64,000 bases of DNA from M30B80 sp965656935 (GCA_965656935.1 CBFHMG010000002.1:248001-312000), one strand, 5' to 3'. Positions 44,688 to 53,914 are shown, counted from the first letter of the stretch. Numbers and translations: made by a program. The notes: a model not told the origin generated them from the sequence alone.

Positions 44688-45920
44688 GTGACCCATTCCC
44701 CAATTTGTCTGGACATCACGCGGCTGGTAAGCCGCGTGGGTCTTGGTGCTTTGAGTGGTGTGGACCGTGTTGAACGGGCCTATCTGACTTGGGTTTTGTC
44801 CCGCGTTAATGTCCCATATTTTTTATGCCGGACCACACGGGGCTATCTGCTCTTTGATCGCAAGGGGGGCGAAAGGCTCGCGCGTCTGATCGATGGGGTT
44901 GAACCGCTTGGTCAGGCTGATCTGGCCTCACGTCTGTTCGGAAAGGCCGGAAATGAGCGGCACCGCACAGAAGGCAGCCTGAGGCCTTTGAAAATCGGCA
45001 GTGCATTGCCGCAGTTTTTGCCGCGACTTCTGCGCAAATGCCTGCCACCCAAAACCATATATCTGAATGTCGGGCAGAGTAATCTTTCCCAAAACAGCTT
45101 GGCGGCTATGGCCCAAGCGGGCGCAGGTATTGCCGCAATGATCCATGATCTTATTCCGATCCAGCATCCGAGTTTGGTTGCGGGCGGGTCCGCTGCGCGG
45201 TTTGAACGTATGCTTACCAATCTGCGCACCCATGCTGATCTGCTCATTGCCAATTCAAACGATACGAAACAGCATATTAGAGACTATTTTGTTGATTTGG
45301 ATATTCCCGTTGCAGTGGCCCATCTCGGTATGGTGGATCGACCTGCCAAGGGAGAAGCGCCGCCAAATGCGCCTATGGACAGACCTTATTTCGTCGCCCT
45401 CGGAACGCTCGAGCCACGTAAGAACCACGCGCTTCTCTTGGATGTCTGGGATATTCTGGCGCAAGAGATGAATGCGGATGACCTGCCCTATTTGCACATC
45501 ATTGGCCGCCGTGGCTGGAAGAATGAAGATGTTTTTGATCGCCTTGATCACCACCCCCTCAAAGAGAAGGCGATATTCGAGCATGGCGCCCTGCCTGACG
45601 GTCAGGCGCGGGCTCTTATCACGGATGCGCGCGCCTTGCTTTTTCCCAGCCTTGCCGAGGGGTTTGGCTACCCCCCGCTGGAGGCGCTGGAAGACGGAGT
45701 GTTGCCCTTATGCGCTGATTTGCCAGTGTTAAAGGAAACCATCGGTGACAGAGCCGTTTACCTTGATGTATCGGACACGTATTCTTGGGCGCAAACGATT
45801 ACACAACTATGTTCTGGTACTGTTTTTGCACCAGTGGAATCGAATATGAATTTTCCGACTTGGGATGATCATTTTGAGAAGCTGGATGTCGCTCTCAGCG
45901 GCATTATGCGGGACGCTTAG
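44688..45920 (+). CDS. Family 4 glycosyltransferase (group 1)
   Basis: 410-residue GT-B enzyme. The C-terminal half has the retaining-transferase signatures: LGTLEPRKNH at 238-247 and PSLAEGFGYPPLEAL at 320-334, with the E-x7-E motif. The N-terminal half contains MIHDLIPIQHP near 151-161, seen in mannosyl-transferase-type members. GTG start at 44688. The donor is probably a nucleotide sugar; identity is unknown. It is 20 bases after galU. Confidence 0.87.
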   Translation: MTHSPICLDITRLVSRVGLGALSGVDRVERAYLTWVLSRVNVPYFLCRTTRGYLLFDRKGGERLARLIDGVEPLGQADLASRLFGKAGNERHRTEGSLRPLKIGSALPQFLPRLLRKCLPPKTIYLNVGQSNLSQNSLAAMAQAGAGIAAMIHDLIPIQHPSLVAGGSAARFERMLTNLRTHADLLIANSNDTKQHIRDYFVDLDIPVAVAHLGMVDRPAKGEAPPNAPMDRPYFVALGTLEPRKNHALLLDVWDILAQEMNADDLPYLHIIGRRGWKNEDVFDRLDHHPLKEKAIFEHGALPDGQARALITDARALLFPSLAEGFGYPPLEALEDGVLPLCADLPVLKETIGDRAVYLDVSDTYSWAQTITQLCSGTVFAPVESNMNFPTWDDHFEKLDVALSGIMRDA

Positions 45921-45931
45921 AAAGGCAATTA

Positions 45932-46942
45932 ATGTCGGCGCTTGGTCGCTATAAACTGCGCCTTAAACGCAAGAAATATCTGCTGCGTGCCCAACGTAAG
46001 GGCAGGCAGTTGGTTTGCGTGGCTGATCGCACGTCTAAAATCCGGAAAACGGATGTGTTGTGTTTCGTGACCCTGCGCAATGAGAAAGTCCGCTTGAAAT
46101 ACTTCCTTGAGTATTATCGTGAACGCGGCGTCTCGCATTTTTTCTTTGTTGATAACCAAAGCAATGATGGCACGCGGGAGATGTTGGCCCAACAACCCGA
46201 TTGCTCGGTTTGGTCTACGGATGCCAGCTATAAGCGATCTCGTTTTGGGATTGATTGGCAGAATTACCTTCTGCGCCACTATGCCGACGGGCATTGGTGC
46301 CTTGTGGTCGACCCTGACGAATTCCTCGTCTACCCCTTCTATGACACGCGCCCGATCCCTGCTTTGACGGATTGGCTGGATGCGTCATCGGTCAAGTCTT
46401 TTGGTGCAATGCTGCTTGATATGTATCCCAAAGGGCCGATCGACGCGCAGACCTATCAGGATGGCGAAAACCCGTTCAATATCGCCTGCTGGTTCGATTC
46501 AGGAAATTACACGATCCAACGGAATTGGGATTACGGCAACCTGTGGATTCAAGGTGGCCCGCGTGCGCGGTCTTTCTTTACCGAAAACCCCAAACGTGCG
46601 CCTGCGCTGAATAAAATCCCCTTGGTGAAATGGAGCAAATCCTACACCTTTGCCAGCTCAACCCACATGCTTTTGCCGCGCGGTTTGAACCTCGTTTATG
46701 ACGAATGGGGTGGCGAGAAGACGTCTGGTGTTTTGATGCATGCCAAATTCATCGATACCTTTGGGGACAAGGCCAGCGAAGAACTCAAACGCCGCCAGCA
46801 TTACGCAAACAGCCACGAATACCTTGCCTATCACGAGCGTCTTGCCGAGCATCCTGATCTTTGGACCAAATGGTCCGAGCGGTATATCAATTGGCGCCAG
46901 CTCGAAATTCTGGGTCTTATGTCCAAAGGAAACTGGGCATGA
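45932..46942 (+). CDS. Glycosyltransferase-like protein (GT2-related, DPDE motif)
   Basis: 336-residue protein of the glycosyltransferase 2-like family common in marine Rhodobacterales surface-glycan loci. It has a basic N-terminus (1-30), the donor-site segment FFVDNQSNDGT at 71-81, and the metal motif VVDPDEFLVYP with Asp127-Glu130. The C-terminal part is rich in aromatic residues. Its substrate is unknown. Its stop overlaps the next start (ATGA). Confidence 0.82.
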   Translation: MSALGRYKLRLKRKKYLLRAQRKGRQLVCVADRTSKIRKTDVLCFVTLRNEKVRLKYFLEYYRERGVSHFFFVDNQSNDGTREMLAQQPDCSVWSTDASYKRSRFGIDWQNYLLRHYADGHWCLVVDPDEFLVYPFYDTRPIPALTDWLDASSVKSFGAMLLDMYPKGPIDAQTYQDGENPFNIACWFDSGNYTIQRNWDYGNLWIQGGPRARSFFTENPKRAPALNKIPLVKWSKSYTFASSTHMLLPRGLNLVYDEWGGEKTSGVLMHAKFIDTFGDKASEELKRRQHYANSHEYLAYHERLAEHPDLWTKWSERYINWRQLEILGLMSKGNWA

Positions 46943-48636
46943 GCGTCGGGTTTATCATGCTTTGTCACACCGCCTTGGGGCGTGCGTCACAGGTGGCGCG
47001 CAATTGGGCCGAGAATGACTGCCCCGTTGTCATCCATGTGGATCGCCGCGTGTCGCGGCAGAATTTCAATGATTTCAAACGCGGGCTGTCTGACCTTCCG
47101 AATGTGATGTTTTCCAAGCGACATCGTTGCGAATGGGGGACATGGTCCTTGGTTGCGGCAACGCAAACCGCCTCGGAAGTGATGCTGGCCGAGTTTCCCA
47201 ATGTCCGGCATGTGTTTCTGGCCAGCGGCTCCTGTCTTCCGCTGCGGCCTGTGAACGAGCTGCGTGACTATCTTGCGGTGCGTCCGAAAACGGATTTCAT
47301 CGAAAGCGTGACCACCGAGGATGTTGAATGGACGGTTGGCGGCCTCAATCAGGAACGCTTTATGTTCCGTTTCCCGTTCTCGTGGAAAAAGAACCGCTAT
47401 CTTTTTGACAGATATGTTGAGTTGCAGCGCAATATTGGTTTCAAGCGCAAGATCCCTGACGGGGTTCATCCGCATCTGGGAAGCCAGTGGTGGTGCCTGA
47501 CACGCCAAACCCTATCGGCCATTTTGCAAGACCCGAAACGCCGCGCGCATGATGCCTATTTCAAGCTGTCCTGGATTCCTGATGAAAGCTATTTCCAGAC
47601 CTTGGCGCGCAAATATTCCCGCAATATCGAAAGCAGGTCCCTGACCCTGTCGAAGTTCGACTTTCAGGGCAAACCGCATGTTTTCTATGATGACCACCTG
47701 CATCTCTTGAAACGTTCGGATTGTTTTGTGGCGCGGAAAATATGGCCGAACGCCAATAAGCTTTTCGATACTTTCCTGAGCCCCGAGCATACAGGCTCGC
47801 AAATGGCCGAGCCTGCGCCAAGCAAGATTGACCGTGTCTTTGCCAAAGCCTTGGAGCGGCGCACCCGCGGCCGCGCGGGCCTTTATATGCAAAGCCGCTT
47901 TCCCAATTGGGATTGGGAGAATGGCAAGACCTGTGCGCCCTATTCGGTATTCCAAGGCTTTAATGACCTGTTCGAGGATTTCGAACCTTGGCTGTCGCGC
48001 CGTTTGGGGAACCGTGTTCATGGCAATCTCTTTGATCCCGTCAAAGCGCGTTTTGCGGGAAATTCCGATGTCTATGCAGGTGGCTTGAGCAGCGCACCTT
48101 TGCTGCGCGACTACAACGCGCCCGCGTTTCTATGCAGCCTGATCTGGAACACCCGAGGTGAGCGGCAATGCTTTCAGTTCAGCCCCCGTGACAACCAGAA
48201 GATCACAAAGTTTATGGCGGCGGACACCAATGCGCAGATCTCGGTGATCACGGGTGCATGGGCGATCCCTCTTTTTGCGTCCAACAAGAATTTCGATGAA
48301 ATCCGCAAGGAAGCCGCGATCCTTCAGCAAAAGGAAGTGGCATTCCTCAATTTGCTGCGCCATGTGCAGAACCGCTCCGAGGTCAGGATTTGGAGTTTGG
48401 CAGAATTTATTGAAGAGCCGATGGAGAACCTGCAATCCATTCTGGATGCGATTGATGGACCTGCCGCGATGCGGCTGACCGAAGCGCCCAAAATGGCCAA
48501 TCTTGATGGGTTCGGGCAGTTTCTCCAGAATTTGAAAAACCAAGGCATGAAGCCATTCGTCATGGGTGATTTTCCCGTCAACAATGCGGAACCTAAGTCT
48601 ATTTCCGAGGCCAGCCGCCCTTATTTGGTAAGGTAA
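46939..48636 (+). CDS. Core-2/I-branching (GT14-like) glycosyltransferase with extra C-terminal domain
   Basis: 565-residue protein. Residues 1 to about 260 resemble the beta-1,6-N-acetylglucosaminyltransferase (core-2/I-branching, GT14) fold: HVDRR at 33-37, LASGSCLPL near 94-102, GSQWWCL at 181-187 and PDESYF at 214-219, the last holding the likely catalytic acid. The remaining 300 residues form a second region of unknown function with no recognised motif. In animals such enzymes branch glycans; in bacteria they are mostly uncharacterised. It is followed 4 bases later by the sulfotransferase gene. Confidence 0.84.
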   Translation: MSVGFIMLCHTALGRASQVARNWAENDCPVVIHVDRRVSRQNFNDFKRGLSDLPNVMFSKRHRCEWGTWSLVAATQTASEVMLAEFPNVRHVFLASGSCLPLRPVNELRDYLAVRPKTDFIESVTTEDVEWTVGGLNQERFMFRFPFSWKKNRYLFDRYVELQRNIGFKRKIPDGVHPHLGSQWWCLTRQTLSAILQDPKRRAHDAYFKLSWIPDESYFQTLARKYSRNIESRSLTLSKFDFQGKPHVFYDDHLHLLKRSDCFVARKIWPNANKLFDTFLSPEHTGSQMAEPAPSKIDRVFAKALERRTRGRAGLYMQSRFPNWDWENGKTCAPYSVFQGFNDLFEDFEPWLSRRLGNRVHGNLFDPVKARFAGNSDVYAGGLSSAPLLRDYNAPAFLCSLIWNTRGERQCFQFSPRDNQKITKFMAADTNAQISVITGAWAIPLFASNKNFDEIRKEAAILQQKEVAFLNLLRHVQNRSEVRIWSLAEFIEEPMENLQSILDAIDGPAAMRLTEAPKMANLDGFGQFLQNLKNQGMKPFVMGDFPVNNAEPKSISEASRPYLVR

Positions 48637-48640
48637 ATTT

Positions 48641-50071
48641 ATGTCCAATCGCTTTGAGGCTTTTGTGATGTTCGCCGAGATGCGGACTGGGTCCAATTAT
48701 CTGGAAGCCACCCTGAATGAGCTGGAAGATGTTCATTCCTATGGTGAGGTCTATAACCCCAGCTTCATGGGGCATCACAAAACCTTCGAGATGTTCGGCA
48801 TTGATATGGATGGCCGCGAAAAGGACCCGCTAAAGGTTTTTGACGGGATGCTGGCCAATACTGACGGATTGCCCGGTTTGAGGTTCTTCCACGACCATGA
48901 CCCACGCGTCCTCGAGCGTATTTTGCCGGACCCGAAGGTCGCCAAGATCATCCTCACCCGAAACCCGCTCGACAGTTATGTGTCACGCAAGATCGCGGGC
49001 GAAACGGGGCAATGGCGCCTGACGGATATGAAGCATCAGAAAAGCGCCGAGATCGAGTTCAAGATCGATGAATTCGAGGAGATGGTCGCCAAGCTACAAG
49101 CCTTCCAATTGAAGGTGCAGCGCGGGCTTCAAACCACGGGTCAGAGCGCTTTTTACATCCGTTATGAAGACATCAATGATGTCGATATCATCAATGGCTT
49201 GGCCAGCTTTCTTGGGTCAAAGCACAAGCTTTCCGCTACATCGGGCAAGCTGAAAAAGCAAAACCCGCAAAGCTTGGAAAAGAAGGTTTCCAACTATGAT
49301 GAGATGGTCGCGGATTTGGGCAAGATCGACACATTTGATCTGACGCGCACGCCGAATTTCGAGCCCACGCGCCAAGCCGCTGTTCCGGGTTATGTCGCCG
49401 CGCCAAAAACGGGGCTTCTCTATATGCCGATCAAGGGAAGCATGGCCGATGCGGTGACGGGTTGGCTGGCTTCGGTGGATAGCGTTTCCAAGGATCAGCT
49501 CAGAACGAAGATGAACCAAAAGGATCTTCGTCAATGGATGCGGTCCCATTCGGGGTATCGGAGCTTTACGGTCATTCGGCACCCGCTTGTGCGTGCTTAT
49601 GACGTGTTCAACCAATATATCCTACCGCAAGGCAAGCCAGCTTATGCCAATACGCGCCGCGTGCTACGCAATAAATATGGCCTTCCCATTCCCGAGAAAG
49701 GCCCGGGCCCTGATTTCACCGCAGCTGAGCAAAAAGCCGCCTTCACGGTTTTTCTGACCTTCCTAAAAGGCAATCTGGCGGGGCAAACAGGTTTGGATGT
49801 CGAACAGGCTTGGGCATCCCAAACCGCGATTTTGCAGGGAATGTCACAGGTGAAATTCCCTGATCTCGTGATCCGCGAGGAAGAAGCCCCTTTCGCTTTG
49901 CCCGCCCTTGCGATGGCGCAAGGCCATGCTGATGCGTCCTTTGATGGTCCTGTGCCAAGCAGCACAATCCCGCTTGCCGATATCCATGACAAAGAGATCG
50001 AAGACCTCGCAATGGAGGCCTATCGGCGGGATTACATGAATTTCGGGTATTCTCGCTGGAAGGCGAAGTGA
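48641..50071 (+). CDS. Tandem sulfotransferase-fold protein
   Basis: 476 residues with two PAPS-sulfotransferase-like halves. The first resembles Stf0-type enzymes: 5'-phosphosulfate loop FAEMRTGSNYL at 11-21 and 3'-phosphate motif ILTRNPLDSYVSRK at 104-117. The second (about 255-476) has a related pair, YMPIKGSMADAV at 261-272 and FTVIRHPLVRAYDVFN at 309-324, and ends with YRRDYMNFGY, a sulfotransferase-type C-terminus. Its phosphosulfate loop is less canonical, so it may be weak or act on another acceptor. It probably sulfates the glycan built by the upstream genes. Confidence 0.8.
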   Translation: MSNRFEAFVMFAEMRTGSNYLEATLNELEDVHSYGEVYNPSFMGHHKTFEMFGIDMDGREKDPLKVFDGMLANTDGLPGLRFFHDHDPRVLERILPDPKVAKIILTRNPLDSYVSRKIAGETGQWRLTDMKHQKSAEIEFKIDEFEEMVAKLQAFQLKVQRGLQTTGQSAFYIRYEDINDVDIINGLASFLGSKHKLSATSGKLKKQNPQSLEKKVSNYDEMVADLGKIDTFDLTRTPNFEPTRQAAVPGYVAAPKTGLLYMPIKGSMADAVTGWLASVDSVSKDQLRTKMNQKDLRQWMRSHSGYRSFTVIRHPLVRAYDVFNQYILPQGKPAYANTRRVLRNKYGLPIPEKGPGPDFTAAEQKAAFTVFLTFLKGNLAGQTGLDVEQAWASQTAILQGMSQVKFPDLVIREEEAPFALPALAMAQGHADASFDGPVPSSTIPLADIHDKEIEDLAMEAYRRDYMNFGYSRWKAK

Positions 50072-50075
50072 CTGT

Positions 50076-50540
50076 TTAAGCCGCTTGGACGGCTTCGGTA
50101 TTCGTCAAAAGAGTGTGCAGGGTGGCCGCATCGGAATTGGCCCGCAGTTTTTCGCAAAGGGCCTGATCCCGTAAGGTGCGCGATACCAGCGCCAAGGCCT
50201 TGAGATGCTCAACACCTGTTTCCACTGGCGCAAACAAGGCGAAGACCAGATCGACAGGTTGGCGATCTGCCGAATCGAAATTGATCGGCTTTTCCAGTTT
50301 CAGAAACGCGCCGGTTACGCGGGTCAGTGTGGGAAGGCGTGCATGTGGCAAAGCCACGCCATGGCCGACCCCAGTTGGCCCGAGGCTTTCACGTTCCTGC
50401 AAGGCGTCGAGGATTTGAGGGGCAGGAAGGCCAATCAGGCCTTCCGCGATTTCTGAGATGGACTGCATCAAGCGCTTCTTGCTCGAAATATCCGCCATGA
50501 CCCTTACGGCTTTTGGCTCAAGCAGATTAACCAGTTCCAT
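50076..50540 (-). CDS. ptsN: Nitrogen-regulatory phosphotransferase EIIA (PtsN)
   Basis: PtsN (154 residues) is the EIIA-Ntr end of the regulatory PTS, phosphorylated on the histidine in GVALPHARLP. It controls potassium and nitrogen responses rather than sugar uptake. ATG at 50540 follows a GAGGG site; the 11-codon extension is ignored. It is preceded by hpf, a conserved neighbour. No rpoN lies in this run, unlike in enteric bacteria. Confidence 0.93.
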   Translation of the reverse strand: MELVNLLEPKAVRVMADISSKKRLMQSISEIAEGLIGLPAPQILDALQERESLGPTGVGHGVALPHARLPTLTRVTGAFLKLEKPINFDSADRQPVDLVFALFAPVETGVEHLKALALVSRTLRDQALCEKLRANSDAATLHTLLTNTEAVQAA

Positions 50541-50578
50541 ATTACCCTCTAACTCACGCCAAATCAGGCGCATTCATT

Positions 50579-51148
50579 CTACTTGGGATCAACCCAGCCG
50601 AAATTTCCATCATCTCGGCGGTAGACCACATTCACCGCATTATGCTTTTCGTTCCGGAAGATAAGAAGAGGTGCACCGCTGATCTCCATCTGGAGAACTG
50701 CCTCACCCACCGAGAGAGACGGAATTTTGGTTTCCATCTCGGCTACGATGATGGGCTGCATTGAGCCGGTGTCGTCCTGATCTTCGTCTTCGTCTGTTCC
50801 CGCGAGGATATACGAGGAAGCCGCGAAAAGTTCAACTGGCTGCTGCCGCTCCTTGTGGTGGTCCTTCAATCTCCGCTTATAGCGGCGCAATTGCTTCTCC
50901 ATTTTGGCGCTGCATTTGTCGAACGCACCATAGATTTCATTGTCATTTGCCTTTGCTGCAGCGGTGAGACCCGTCGAGAGATGGATGGTCGCTTCGCACA
51001 CAAATTCATGCCCGCTTTTGGAAAAAACCACATTGGCGTCTGTCGGGCGCCCTGCGTATTTTGAAACCGCAATATCGAGGCTCTCCTTTACGTGGATTTG
51101 AAGCGCTTCGCCGATATCGATTTGCCTGCCACTGATCTGGTAACGCAT
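50579..51148 (-). CDS. hpf: Long-form ribosome hibernation promoting factor
   Basis: HPF (189 residues) dimerises and inactivates 70S ribosomes as 100S particles in slow growth. Residues 1-105 form the ribosome-binding HPF/RaiA domain ending in the basic RRYKRRLKDHHK helix. An acidic linker (about 125-133) leads to the C-terminal dimerisation domain with GEAVLQMEISGAPLLIFRN. The extra domain marks the long form. Confidence 0.94.
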   Translation of the reverse strand: MRYQISGRQIDIGEALQIHVKESLDIAVSKYAGRPTDANVVFSKSGHEFVCEATIHLSTGLTAAAKANDNEIYGAFDKCSAKMEKQLRRYKRRLKDHHKERQQPVELFAASSYILAGTDEDEDQDDTGSMQPIIVAEMETKIPSLSVGEAVLQMEISGAPLLIFRNEKHNAVNVVYRRDDGNFGWVDPK

Positions 51149-51281
51149 GTGTCCTCCAAAAAATAAAAACCCGAGCGCAAAACACGCGTCAGGCTGTGAT
51201 TGGGAAATAATGATGTTTGGCTATCATCCGCCTGACTGCATCTAATCGGGCGCTTTTGGCGACCGTGAGGAGAGAGGGCTG

Positions 51282-51307
51282 TGGGATGGTCAACGTCGAT
51301 CATCCCA
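51282..51307. other. Hairpin in the lptB-hpf gap
   Basis: TGGGATG (51282-51288) and CATCCCA (51301-51307) form a perfect 7-bp stem around a 12-base loop, within the 237-base gap between lptB and hpf. It lacks a T-run, so it is only a weak terminator candidate; the gap must also carry the hpf promoter. Confidence 0.35.
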
Positions 51308-51385
51308 AGCATTTGGCGACGAAATTGGTGAGTCTGTCAACGCAAAGAGGATGGTCTGGCAAAAACGCGTAACGGCACAGGGCCG

Positions 51386-52159
51386 TTAACCCATGCGGAA
51401 ACTCTTGCCCAGATAGACGCGGCGGACGTTTTCATCTTCCACCACTTCATCGGCGGTGCCGCTCATCAGGATCTTGCCATCATGCAGGATATAGGCGCGG
51501 TCCACGATCTGAAGCGTCTCACGTACATTGTGATCGGTGATCAACACGCCAAGCCCGCGCTTTTTCAGATCGGAGACCAGCGCGCGGATATCACCAACGG
51601 CAATTGGGTCAACGCCCGCGAAAGGTTCGTCCAGCAGCACATAGCGCGGGTTAGAGGCCAAGCAGCGCGCAATCTCGACGCGGCGACGCTCACCGCCCGA
51701 CAGCGAAAGCGCTGCGGCACGCCGTAAATGGCCGATGGAAAATTCCGAGAGAAGCTCCTCCAGACGATCCATGCGTTTGGTGCGGTCTTTCTCGGTGATC
51801 TCGAGAATCGCGAGGATGTTATCCTCCACGGAAAGGCCACGGAAAATCGACATTTCCTGCGGGAGATAGCCGATGCCCGCTTTCGCTCTGCGATACATCG
51901 GCAGCAAGGTCACATCCCTGCCATCAAGCACAACGCTGCCACCATCGGCATTGATCAAACCCGCAATCGAATAAAAGCTTGTGGTTTTGCCCGAGCCATT
52001 CGGCCCCAGAAGGGCGACCACTTCACCACGATTGAGCGTCATCGTCACATCGCGAATGACAGGCCGTTTACGATAGCTTTTGCGCAAATTGGTGACATGC
52101 AGGCCTTGTTGGCCTTCCGCTACCGTCAACTCGGGACGCGATGTTTGCGCTCCACTCAC
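51386..52159 (-). CDS. lptB: LPS export ABC transporter ATPase LptB
   Basis: LptB (257 residues) powers extraction of lipopolysaccharide from the inner membrane as part of LptB2FGC. Walker A GPNGSGKTT is at about 53-61, the ABC signature LSGGERRRVEIARCL is intact, and Walker B VLLDEPFAGVDP follows. GTG start at 52159 overlaps the lptA stop (GTGA). Confidence 0.95.
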   Translation of the reverse strand: MSGAQTSRPELTVAEGQQGLHVTNLRKSYRKRPVIRDVTMTLNRGEVVALLGPNGSGKTTSFYSIAGLINADGGSVVLDGRDVTLLPMYRRAKAGIGYLPQEMSIFRGLSVEDNILAILEITEKDRTKRMDRLEELLSEFSIGHLRRAAALSLSGGERRRVEIARCLASNPRYVLLDEPFAGVDPIAVGDIRALVSDLKKRGLGVLITDHNVRETLQIVDRAYILHDGKILMSGTADEVVEDENVRRVYLGKSFRMG

Positions 52160-52659
52160 TCCGATGCATCCTGCGGCTGCAAAACCGTCCGCACGCGTCC
52201 GCCATCGACGGCACCAACACCAGTGAGCATATTCACCACCAAGCGCTCGCCCGAGACGGCACCTGTTCCTTGCGTCACCAGTACCTCGCCTGTCATGGTC
52301 AGCAGGTCTTCGGCTACTTCATAAACGGCGCGGTCACCTTCGGCAGCCTCGGTTCCGCGGGTGATCAACACGCTGCCGCTGCCGATCACTTCACGCACAT
52401 CCTGCGTGTTGCCTTGGTCATCGAGATTATAAACCACCAGAATTTCTGCCGCCGCCATCCGCAGATCGCCCTGCACGGCAATCACATTGCCGATGAAGGT
52501 TGCAGTGCCATCTTCCTGATTAACGGCAAGACTGTCGGAGGTGATTTCAATCGGATCACTGGAATTATGCTCTGTTCCCCCGAAACCGACTTGGATTTGG
52601 GCGAGGGCCGCATTGGCGATAAACAGGAATAAAGCGATAGTCGCGGATAAAATACGCAT
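52156..52659 (-). CDS. lptA: LPS transport periplasmic protein LptA
   Basis: LptA (167 residues) forms the periplasmic bridge that carries LPS to LptDE. A signal peptide spans about 1-20 (cleavage near ALA), and the DPIEITSDSLAVNQEDGTATFIGNV-type OstA/LptA jellyroll begins near residue 34. Its C-terminus is acidic. It lies between lptC and lptB as usual. Confidence 0.92.
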   Translation of the reverse strand: MRILSATIALFLFIANAALAQIQVGFGGTEHNSSDPIEITSDSLAVNQEDGTATFIGNVIAVQGDLRMAAAEILVVYNLDDQGNTQDVREVIGSGSVLITRGTEAAEGDRAVYEVAEDLLTMTGEVLVTQGTGAVSGERLVVNMLTGVGAVDGGRVRTVLQPQDASE

Positions 52660-52667
52660 GGTGGTCC

Positions 52668-53264
52668 TTAGTTATCCAGCTGGTATAGCACTTTCACACC
52701 GCCGTTGAAAATCAGAACCTGCGCCCCTTCGGCGCCCGAAAGGTCCATCGAGCCTGCTTCCAGATGAAATCCGGGTCCTTCCACTACCACATCTGTAGGG
52801 GAAGACATGGCAAACTCTCTGAAATTAACCAAGAGATTTTCTGTATCGAGGGTATATCCCGTGGAGTCGGCCACTTCGACATCTGTCGATAAATCGGCGA
52901 TATTCGTCTCAAGGTTGATGACCCCTTGAAGCGATGTGATATCCACGAAACGTGTATCATCCAGCTCGATCCGTGCATCGAGGGTGTCTACGGAAATCAG
53001 GTCCAACTGCCCATCCACGGGTACGGCTGTTTCCGCCACAACCACCACTTCGCGGCCTGCATTTGTGGTGCCAGCATAGCGCGGGCTGCCTAGCCTTTGT
53101 TCCCGCGCCAGTTCTTCCAGATCGACATTGGCAAAGGGAATTGCCCTTTCAGGGTCAGGCGTGCGGGATAGCAGGAACAGGGTCGAAAGTAATCCGATTG
53201 CGATGATCGGAAGCACGATCTTCACATAAGACACAACTTGGGAATATCGGTTCGACCCCGGCAT
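52668..53264 (-). CDS. lptC: LPS export protein LptC
   Basis: LptC (198 residues) has a single inner-membrane helix (about 13-34) and a periplasmic beta-jellyroll domain that receives LPS from LptBFG and hands it to LptA. Sequence similarity in this family is low; the call rests on topology, length and position directly upstream of lptA. Confidence 0.87.
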   Translation of the reverse strand: MPGSNRYSQVVSYVKIVLPIIAIGLLSTLFLLSRTPDPERAIPFANVDLEELAREQRLGSPRYAGTTNAGREVVVVAETAVPVDGQLDLISVDTLDARIELDDTRFVDITSLQGVINLETNIADLSTDVEVADSTGYTLDTENLLVNFREFAMSSPTDVVVEGPGFHLEAGSMDLSGAEGAQVLIFNGGVKVLYQLDN

Positions 53265-53270
53265 CTGGCT

Positions 53271-53882
53271 TTAATGCGAGAAGATATCGATTTCGGGCCA
53301 TCCCGCGATATCAAGGCGTGCGCGGGTTGGTAGGAAATCGAAACAGGCCTGCGCCAATTCGGTGCGTCCCTCGCGGGCAAGCCTGCGATCCAGCTCGTCC
53401 TTGATGCGGTGCAGATAGAGGACATCGGACGCGGCATAGGTTTTCTGGGCGTCGTTCAGGGTGTCTGCGCCCCAATCCGAGCTTTGCTGTTGCTTGGAAA
53501 TATCGACATCCACCAATTCCTGACAGAGGTTCTTTAACCCGTGTCGATCCGTAAATGTGCGCACCATTTTCGAGGCAATCTTGGTGCAATACACAGGCGC
53601 GGTGAGCGCGCCAAAGGTGTGATCGAGAACAGCGATGTCAAAGCGGCCGAAATGGAAAAGCTTCAACACCGAAGGATCGGTGAGCATCTTCACAAGGTTT
53701 GGAGCCTCGGACTGGCCTTTGGCAATCTGCACCAGATGCGCGTTGCCATCGCCCGAGGACATCTGCACGAGGCAAAGGCGGTCGCGATGCGGGTTGAGAC
53801 CCATCGTCTCGCAATCAATCGCCACACTAGGCCCAAGGTCCAGACCATCTGGCAGGTCGTTTTTATAGAAATGGATTGTCAC
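53271..53882 (-). CDS. rnd: Short ribonuclease D-type 3'-5' exonuclease
   Basis: 203-residue DEDDy exonuclease: Exo I is in AIDCETMGLNP, Exo II in FHFGRFDIAVL and Exo III in YAASDVLYLH with the tyrosine. It is about half the length of E. coli RNase D and lacks the HRDC domains, as usual in alphaproteobacteria. The likely role is trimming of stable RNA precursors. It lies 6 bases upstream of lptC and directly beside a tRNA gene. Confidence 0.9.
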   Translation of the reverse strand: MTIHFYKNDLPDGLDLGPSVAIDCETMGLNPHRDRLCLVQMSSGDGNAHLVQIAKGQSEAPNLVKMLTDPSVLKLFHFGRFDIAVLDHTFGALTAPVYCTKIASKMVRTFTDRHGLKNLCQELVDVDISKQQQSSDWGADTLNDAQKTYAASDVLYLHRIKDELDRRLAREGRTELAQACFDFLPTRARLDIAGWPEIDIFSH

Positions 53883-53914
53883 AACAGCCTCTCTTTCAAT
53901 TCGGTCGAGAAGAG

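Noticed and set aside
50076..52659. Loss of rpoN from the lpt-hpf-ptsN run
   Set aside because: rpoN adjacency is typical of enteric and some other proteobacteria; its absence here is probably ordinary for this order, so it was not listed as a finding.
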